Below, one piece after another: positions 31,679 to 37,050 of a DNA stretch of 37,050 nt. The notes below the pieces were generated by a model. That model made no database searches. It had not been told where the DNA came from and saw only the letters and a program-made list of their open reading frames with translations. The position numbers and the translations under genes were made by a program. The stretch is from an uncultured Lachnospiraceae bacterium (GTDB lineage Bacteria; Bacillota; Clostridia; Lachnospirales; Lachnospiraceae): contig CANQTL010000031.1 of assembly GCA_947626775.1 (NCBI GenBank), forward strand, positions 1 to 37,050, in the 5' to 3' direction. Within the stretch, counting starts at the first letter, position 1. Every line of letters starts with the position of its first letter.

Positions 31679-33208
31679 ATGACTGTAAACAATGTGAACG
31701 CGCTGCTGAACTTTACGGCGCCGCAGACCGGACAGACCGAACAGGCGGCGAAGCAGGGCACAGGAGCGGGCGACAGTTTCGGTCAGGTCATGTCGAAGGT
31801 GAACGACACGCTGACAGGTCTTGCGGGCGGCAGCGCCGATGATCTCGTACAGACCGTGCGGCCCGCGGAAAACGCCGATGCGGCGAAGCCCGCGAAGGAC
31901 GTGCAGGCACAGGAGACGGGACAGGCGCAGGATACAGCCGGCAGTTCCGCCAGGGCACAGGATGCGGCGGCGCAGGACGGCAACAGGGCTGTGAAGGACG
32001 CCGACGGCAAAGCGCAGACGGACGCGAAGCAGGACGGAGCCGCGGAGGAAGTGGAAGAAGCGGCGAAAGAGCTTGTGAAACAGGTTGCGGACGAGACGGA
32101 TGTGACCACGGAGGATGTGGAAGCGGCGATGGCGGCGCTGGGGCTTGTACCCGCGGAGCTTTTCGACGTGGATAACCTCAAGAAACTTCTGCTGGCCATA
32201 GAGGGCAGCGGGGACGAACTGACGCTTGTGACCGACGAGAAACTCTACGGCAGTATGCAGAACCTCTTCGCGGCGGCGGAGGATACCCTTTCCGGGCTGC
32301 AGGAGAAGCTGGGACTGACCGACGAGGAACTGGACGCGCTGCTCGAGCAGGCGGCGGAGGAGGAACAGGCTGAGGCCGCGCCGGAACCTGTGCAGACGCA
32401 GCCGGAGGACGGAGCCGCGGCGTTCGATCCCGCGAAGGAGCCGGAGAAGAGTCTGGAAGGAATGAAGGACTACACGGTGACGGTGCAGAGGGACGGCGAG
32501 ACGGTGCAGATGAAAGTGACCGTGAACGATGAGAGCGGCGGCAAGAGCGTTCAGGAGGAAGTGACCGACGCGCCGAAAGAGGAGGCGCAGACCGGTCAGA
32601 GGACAAGAGAGCGGGAGGCGTCCGCGGACAGCGGCAGAGGAGAGGGCGGCCAGACAAACGGCACAGGCGCTTTTTGGCAGGGCATGGACAGAGCGGAACA
32701 GCTTCCGGAGACGCCGGCGCCCGTGAGCGCAGGCTATCAGTCGGTACAGACGCAGGAGATCATGGACCAGATTCTGGACTACATGAAGATCAATCTGAAA
32801 GCCGACACACAGGAACTGCAGATGCAGCTGCACCCGGCGAGCCTGGGGACGGTCAACGTGCAGATCGCGGCGAAGGACGGCGCTGTCACGGCGCAGTTTA
32901 CCACACAGAACGAGACGGTGCGCGCGGTGGTCGAGACACAGCTGATCCAGCTGAAGCAGCAGTTCGAGGAACAGGGCATCAAAGTGGACGCGGTGGAAGT
33001 CACGGTGGCGGAACATCCGTACGGAGAGCAGTTTTCGCAGAACCATGAGAACGCAGACGGACAGACGCGCGGATCCGCGAGAGGCACAAGACGGATCAAT
33101 CTCGACGAGCTGGACGAAGAGGAAGGCTTGGAAGAGATGGAAGAGTCGGAGCGCATCGCGGTGGAGATGATGCAGGCAAACGGCAACACCGTGGATTACA
33201 CGGCATAG
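31679..33208 (+). CDS. fliK: Flagellar hook-length control protein FliK
   Basis: A 509-aa secreted ruler and export-specificity switch. The long N-terminal part is Ala/Gln/Asp/Glu-rich and poorly conserved, as usual. The conserved Flg_hook domain is at ~361-446 and contains LQMQLHPASLGTVNVQIAAK and the following VVETQLIQLKQQFEEQGI. It starts at ATG 31679 with AAAGGAGG. It pairs with FlhB (not in the window) to switch export from hook to filament. Confidence 0.9.
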   Translation: MTVNNVNALLNFTAPQTGQTEQAAKQGTGAGDSFGQVMSKVNDTLTGLAGGSADDLVQTVRPAENADAAKPAKDVQAQETGQAQDTAGSSARAQDAAAQDGNRAVKDADGKAQTDAKQDGAAEEVEEAAKELVKQVADETDVTTEDVEAAMAALGLVPAELFDVDNLKKLLLAIEGSGDELTLVTDEKLYGSMQNLFAAAEDTLSGLQEKLGLTDEELDALLEQAAEEEQAEAAPEPVQTQPEDGAAAFDPAKEPEKSLEGMKDYTVTVQRDGETVQMKVTVNDESGGKSVQEEVTDAPKEEAQTGQRTREREASADSGRGEGGQTNGTGAFWQGMDRAEQLPETPAPVSAGYQSVQTQEIMDQILDYMKINLKADTQELQMQLHPASLGTVNVQIAAKDGAVTAQFTTQNETVRAVVETQLIQLKQQFEEQGIKVDAVEVTVAEHPYGEQFSQNHENADGQTRGSARGTRRINLDELDEEEGLEEMEESERIAVEMMQANGNTVDYTA

Positions 33209-33240
33209 GACAATATCTACAGGAAGAAAGGAGTGATTAT

Positions 33241-34038
33241 ATGGGAGCGGTACAACAGGTACAGGACGGTAAGTTCGTAGACAGTACGGCGCAGGCGACC
33301 GCCAAGGAAGAAGAGAAGAAGAAAACCGGCAACGACAGTCTCGGCAAGGAAGCGTTCTTACAGCTTCTCGTGGCGCAGATGAAGTACCAGGATCCGCTGG
33401 AGCCTACCTCCAACACGGAGTATATCTCACAGTTCGCGACCTTCTCGGAACTGGAGCAGATGCAGAACATGAGCGCGACGCTGGAACTCTCCAGAGGAAC
33501 GTCTCTGGTCGGCAAGACGGTGCTGATGAGCGTGACCGACAGTTCGGGCAGGGAGACCACCGTACAGGGCAACGTGGACTATGTGATCTACGAGAACGGC
33601 AAGGTTTATCTCTCCATCGGCGGCGAGAAATATTCGCTGGACGATCTGGACACCGTGGCGGACGAGAAATATCTGTCGGCATACAAGCTGGGCGCGGAAG
33701 TGCTGAACATCCTGAACAAGCTGCCTGAGATCGGGCTGCTGACGACGGAGTACAAGGATCAGATCGACCGACTGGAAGAGATCGTCACGAACATGTCCGA
33801 GTACGAGAGGAGTTTCCTGACGGACGAGGACTTCGAGAAAGCGGACGAGTACATCCAGAAGATGAAGGACATCACCCCCACAGAGGAGAAGCCCGATACG
33901 GATAAGACCGAGGACGCGGACGGCGAGGACGAGGATAAGACCGAAGGGGCCGGCGGCGCAGGCAGCGCGGAAGACAGCAAGACGGGCGAGACGGAAGGCA
34001 CGGAAAGCAAGGATGCGGACGGGACAGATGGAGTGTAA
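33241..34038 (+). CDS. flgD: Flagellar hook-assembly scaffold protein FlgD
   Basis: A 265-aa hook cap protein. The FlgD signature is at ~38-80: FLQLLVAQMKYQDPLEPTSN, then EYISQFATFSELEQMQNM. A beta-rich stretch follows (GKTVLMSVTDSSGRETTVQG). The C-terminal ~45 residues are a very acidic Glu/Asp/Thr/Gly tail. It starts with GAAAGGAG ahead of ATG 33241. Confidence 0.95.
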   Translation: MGAVQQVQDGKFVDSTAQATAKEEEKKKTGNDSLGKEAFLQLLVAQMKYQDPLEPTSNTEYISQFATFSELEQMQNMSATLELSRGTSLVGKTVLMSVTDSSGRETTVQGNVDYVIYENGKVYLSIGGEKYSLDDLDTVADEKYLSAYKLGAEVLNILNKLPEIGLLTTEYKDQIDRLEEIVTNMSEYERSFLTDEDFEKADEYIQKMKDITPTEEKPDTDKTEDADGEDEDKTEGAGGAGSAEDSKTGETEGTESKDADGTDGV

Positions 34039-34056
34039 GGATCGGAGGAACGGGCT

Positions 34057-34461
34057 ATGAAGATTCAGGGCAATCAATTCCTTTCCATCGAACAGCTGCA
34101 GGATCAGTACCTGAATGCGGCGAACAGACAGGCAGGGACGCCGAAAGCAAACGGGCCGAGCTTCCAGGATATCCTGAGCGGCAAGACGCAGGACATCACG
34201 GCGGACAGCGAGGTCAGGTTTTCCAAGCACGCGGCGAATCGGCTGATCGACAGAAATATCGAGCTGACCAGAGAACAGGTGGAACGCCTGAACCTGGGAG
34301 CGGCCAAAGCCGGAGCGAAAGGAATCAACGAGTCGTTAGTCATCGTCGACTCTCTGGCGTTTATCGTGAACGTGCCGAATCAGACGGTCATCACGGCCAT
34401 GGATCAGACGGAGACGGACGAAAATGTATTTACCAATATTGACGGAGCCGTAATTATATAA
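34057..34461 (+). CDS. Flagellar operon protein (TIGR02530-like)
   Basis: A 134-aa protein between flgD and flgE. The central VRFSKHAANRLIDRNIELTREQVERL and the following ESLVIVDSLAFIVNVPNQTVITAMD are characteristic of the small 'flagellar operon protein' that occupies this place in Clostridia and spirochaetes. Its molecular role is not established; proximity suggests help with hook assembly. The family assignment is from memory of the motif. Confidence 0.8.
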   Translation: MKIQGNQFLSIEQLQDQYLNAANRQAGTPKANGPSFQDILSGKTQDITADSEVRFSKHAANRLIDRNIELTREQVERLNLGAAKAGAKGINESLVIVDSLAFIVNVPNQTVITAMDQTETDENVFTNIDGAVII

Positions 34462-34483
34462 GCCGGACCTTCCAGGAGGCTTA

Positions 34484-34507
34484 AACCCCCGAATGACAGA
34501 CGGGGTT
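34484..34507 (+). other. Hairpin upstream of flgE
   Basis: AACCCC (34484-34489) pairs with GGGGTT (34502-34507), extended by a G-C pair past one bulged C. It lies about 27 bases before the flgE ribosome binding site and has no U-run. Confidence 0.45.
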
Positions 34508-34550
34508 ATCGAACGGTTTCGATACGAAGATGTAAGGAGGTCATTTCATT

Positions 34551-36620
34551 ATGATGAGATCACTTTTCTCTGGTGTGGCAGGACTGAAGACCCACCAGAC
34601 CAGAATGGACGTTATCGGTAACAACATCGCCAACGTCAACACGACGGCGTACAAATCCCAGAGCATGGTCTTCAACGATCTGCTCTATCAGCAGACGCAG
34701 GCGGCGTCCGGCGCGAACGCGACCACGGGCCGCGGCGGCATCAACCCCAGACAGATCGGTCTGGGCGCCAAGACGGGCGCGATCTCCACGGCGATCACGC
34801 AGCAGGGTTCCGCACAGTCCACGAACAACCCGTGGGACGTCATGATTGAGGGCGAGTCTTTCTTCGTCGTCAGCGACGGCTCCCAGAACTTCTTCACGAG
34901 AGACGGCTCCTTCACCGTGGACGGCGCGGGCAATTTGGTTATGTCCAGCACGGGCTTCACGGTTATGGGCTGGCAGGTAGACCCCGAGACGGGCGAGATC
35001 AGATCCGACGTGGTATCGGCGCTGCGCGTTATGAGCCCTGAGAACATGAGGGCGGAACCCGAGGCGACGACGATGGCCTACATGGACGGCATCCTCGACA
35101 AGACCGACACCTCCATCAACAGCACGGCGGGCGCGGTGCGCACCATGACGATCTACGACGCGCAGGGCTACAAGTACACGGTGAAATTCAGCGTGCACGG
35201 CACGGGCAGCGACGACGACTTCCGCATCCAGCTCGACGACATCCAGGACGAGAACGGCGTGTCCTTGGTGGAGAAGTACGGGCTGGAGAATATCGAGCAG
35301 ATCGCGCAGTTTGGTGAGACGAAAGATAAGGAGACGACAAATTATTACCCTGCGCCCAGTAAAGATATAGCTGTCTTTGATCCTGACAAAAATACTTATA
35401 CTCTTACCAAAACGCTGGAGCAAATGCTGGAAGGGTACAGCGACAATGATTTGTTGGTGGCTGCTGGCAGCAATGTTAAGGTGGTTGCAGATGGAACCGG
35501 AAAGGCGTTGACTGCAGATGCGGATTATGCGGAAGGCGCATCGGTATTTGTAAAAGGCACCGTAACATTGACGGTAGATCAGTTACAGGCAGAACCGTAT
35601 AATCTGATTTATTCTGGCGGTAAATGGTATCAGCAAGGTACTACAGCGGGTGCACTGGGTGCAGAGATTCAAGATGCGGATTGGGCAACTCTGATGGGAG
35701 ATAAGTTTAAAGATCAGAATGTAACGCTTTTAAGCCAGGATCCGGATGCCGCAGCGCCTACAACACTGCCTAAGGTTAACGCCAATGGCAGCTTGGAAAT
35801 CGCGTTTACTGCAGAGTGCAAGGCTAAGCAGGCATCCAAGTATAGTAATACAAATGGAAATTTTGGCGTGACTTTGACGGTTCCGACGGATAATGAGGCT
35901 GTTTTGAGAGATGTATTTCAGATGGAGAATGGCGACGGCAAGACTTACAGCATTGATTACATTGCGCCAGACGGTTCCGCTCAGATCACAACGACGGAGA
36001 CCAACAAGGGCAACCATATCTACTTCGATCACGATACGGGCGCTTTCTCCTATATCGGCAGCCAGGGCAGCGACACCGCGATGCTGACTTTCAGCGATTC
36101 GGCTTCCAGTCTGTCGGGCGGAACGGTTGACCTCTCCCAGTTCAGCGACGTGGAGATCGACTTCTCCTCCGTCATCAACTGGGGCAAGGGCGGCAAGTGC
36201 ACCCTGGAGATGACGAACGGCTCCAAGGAGAACAGCGCTATCGGCTCCGGCCGCAAGGTGGGCGAGCTGAGCAGCATCGAGATCGGCCAGGACGGCACGA
36301 TCACCGCTTCCTACGACAATGGCCTGACCAAGACCCTCTGCAAGATCGCGGTGGCGGAGTTCGCCAATGCGTCCGGTCTGGCGAAGGCGGGCAACAACCT
36401 CTACTCCGCGACCCAGAACTCCGGCGAGTTCGACGGCGTGGGCGTGGACATCACCGCAAGCGGCGGCCAGATGACCTCCGGCGTACTCGAGATGAGCAAC
36501 GTCGATCTGTCCTCGGAGTTTACCACGATGATCACTACCCAGCGTGGTTTCCAGGCAAACAGCCGTATCATCACGGTTTCCGACACGATGCTCGAGGAAC
36601 TTGTAAACCTGAAGAGATAA
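34551..36620 (+). CDS. flgE: Flagellar hook protein FlgE
   Basis: A 689-aa hook subunit. The N-terminal rod/hook signature VIGNNIANVNTTAYKSQSMVF lies at ~22-42 and the C-terminal SNVDLSSEFTTMITTQRGFQANSRIITVSDTMLEELVNLKR is complete, so the core D0/D1 domains are intact. The centre (~250-480) is an extra surface domain that is variable among hooks. ATG 34551 is chosen over ATG 34554 by its ten-base distance from AAGGAGG. The central part has a different base composition from the two ends. Downstream, the expected next flagellar genes are absent. Confidence 0.96.
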   Translation: MMRSLFSGVAGLKTHQTRMDVIGNNIANVNTTAYKSQSMVFNDLLYQQTQAASGANATTGRGGINPRQIGLGAKTGAISTAITQQGSAQSTNNPWDVMIEGESFFVVSDGSQNFFTRDGSFTVDGAGNLVMSSTGFTVMGWQVDPETGEIRSDVVSALRVMSPENMRAEPEATTMAYMDGILDKTDTSINSTAGAVRTMTIYDAQGYKYTVKFSVHGTGSDDDFRIQLDDIQDENGVSLVEKYGLENIEQIAQFGETKDKETTNYYPAPSKDIAVFDPDKNTYTLTKTLEQMLEGYSDNDLLVAAGSNVKVVADGTGKALTADADYAEGASVFVKGTVTLTVDQLQAEPYNLIYSGGKWYQQGTTAGALGAEIQDADWATLMGDKFKDQNVTLLSQDPDAAAPTTLPKVNANGSLEIAFTAECKAKQASKYSNTNGNFGVTLTVPTDNEAVLRDVFQMENGDGKTYSIDYIAPDGSAQITTTETNKGNHIYFDHDTGAFSYIGSQGSDTAMLTFSDSASSLSGGTVDLSQFSDVEIDFSSVINWGKGGKCTLEMTNGSKENSAIGSGRKVGELSSIEIGQDGTITASYDNGLTKTLCKIAVAEFANASGLAKAGNNLYSATQNSGEFDGVGVDITASGGQMTSGVLEMSNVDLSSEFTTMITTQRGFQANSRIITVSDTMLEELVNLKR
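35300..35990 (+). other. Composition-shifted central segment of flgE
   Basis: Codon choice changes abruptly, with more A/T in third positions. For example, 35401-35460 has 29 G+C in 60 while 36241-36300 has 42 in 60. The reading frame is kept across both edges. It corresponds to the exposed middle domain of the hook subunit. Confidence 0.65.
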
Positions 36621-36735
36621 GTTTGAGCATGAAGAACCCTTCCGTATTAGCTTGTGTGAGATAAAGAAGCAATAGAAGTGTAAAAAATTTTGCCGTTCCC
36701 GTCCGGCGTTCCCCAGCGCCGGACAGGTCGGGCGG
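36621..36735 (+). other. Junction between the flagellar operon and a mobile element
   Basis: No gene is seen. A hairpin GTCCGGCG/CGCCGGAC (36701-36708 with 36717-36724) is followed on the minus strand, after 14 bases, by a T-rich stretch, so it may end transcription of the recombinase. The left boundary of the element must lie in this interval if insertion was between flgE and its former neighbour. The attachment core cannot be fixed from one end. Confidence 0.45.
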
Positions 36736-37050
36736 TCATTCGGGCAAGTCCACCTTGCCGACAAAAGAATAATAGATTTCGATTTCCTGCCTGCGGTTCT
36801 TGTTCTCGTCGTAGCTGCACTCATGCACGACGATCTTCTCCACAAATTCCCGCAGCAGGGTGGGGGTGAGTTCCTCAAAGCTGGTGTGCTTCTTCACGAT
36901 GCCCATAAACTTCTCGGCGTTCACCGTGGCTTCCTGCTCTTTGGAAAGCTCTGCCCGGAGCAGGGCGGCGCGGTCTTTCAGTTCCTTTTGCTCGGCTTCG
37001 TAGTCTGCCGACAATTCCGTGAAACGCTCGTCTGAAATGCGTCCGGCTAC
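36736..37050 (-). CDS. Large serine recombinase, C-terminal part (5' end outside window)
   Basis: About 104 residues are visible and the frame is open to the right edge. The visible residues run ISDERFTELSADYEAEQKEL, then a coiled coil, then FEELTPTLLREFVEKIVVHE and a final YYSFVGKVDLPE. This is the C-terminal region (DUF4368-type) of TnpX/Tn4451-like recombinases carried by integrative elements of Clostridia. These enzymes excise and integrate circular DNA using an N-terminal catalytic serine, which is outside the window. Opposite orientation to the flagellar genes and a location directly after flgE mark it as foreign to the operon. Confidence 0.85.
   Translation of the reverse strand, partial: VAGRISDERFTELSADYEAEQKELKDRAALLRAELSKEQEATVNAEKFMGIVKKHTSFEELTPTLLREFVEKIVVHECSYDENKNRRQEIEIYYSFVGKVDLPE

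Overview
The window looks like chromosomal DNA from a motile, GC-rich anaerobic Firmicute, most likely of the class Clostridia (Lachnospiraceae-like). The signs are CodY, a Bacillus/Clostridia-type flgB-to-flgE flagellar order, a fused PilM-PilN as in Clostridioides, a DUF5057-like giant protein, and mobile genes of types common in gut Clostridia. The taxon is inferred from gene content only.

Layout. (1) 1-308: the tail of an Rpn-family nuclease/transposase gene and its terminator. (2) 309-19446: a type IV pilus (T4P) assembly and minor-pilin cluster, namely prepilin peptidase, PilMN fusion, PilO, a 525-aa prepilin, a 900-aa PilX/GspK-like prepilin, a 198-aa prepilin, an AT-rich Schlafen/AlbA_2 regulator-like gene lodged in the cluster, a 1110-aa prepilin with C-terminal repeats, and a 1942-aa DUF5057-like envelope protein. 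The pilus motor ATPases (PilB, PilT), platform (PilC) and an obvious major pilin are not in the window. (3) 19447-20688: an AT-rich island with a strong promoter, a candidate structured RNA, a JAB/RadC-like protein behind a run of nine G, and a 57-aa partner. (4) topA, then codY, then a long flagellar operon: flgB-flgC-fliE-fliF-fliG-fliH-fliI-fliJ-ylxF-like-fliK-flgD-(TIGR02530-like)-flgE. The order topA...codY-flgB is also found in Bacillus subtilis. (5) 36621-37050: the flagellar operon stops after flgE and meets the 3' end of an oppositely oriented large serine recombinase, which indicates an inserted integrative element.

How the parts may work together. The first half would process prepilins, build the inner-membrane alignment platform (PilMN/PilO), and supply an unusually large set of tip or minor pilins plus a giant surface-associated protein. 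The second half builds the flagellar rod, MS ring, switch, export ATPase and hook. CodY-like boxes lie next to the promoters of the T4P cluster (12/15 matches), codY itself (12/15) and flgB (11/15). This suggests, as inference, that one nutrient sensor controls both surface machines.

The most noteworthy items are the giant-minor-pilin cluster with its 1942-aa partner, the CodY-box constellation, the recombinase element after flgE, the mosaic centre of flgE, and the unidentified structured RNA with mutually exclusive helices. No tRNA, rRNA or CRISPR array was seen.
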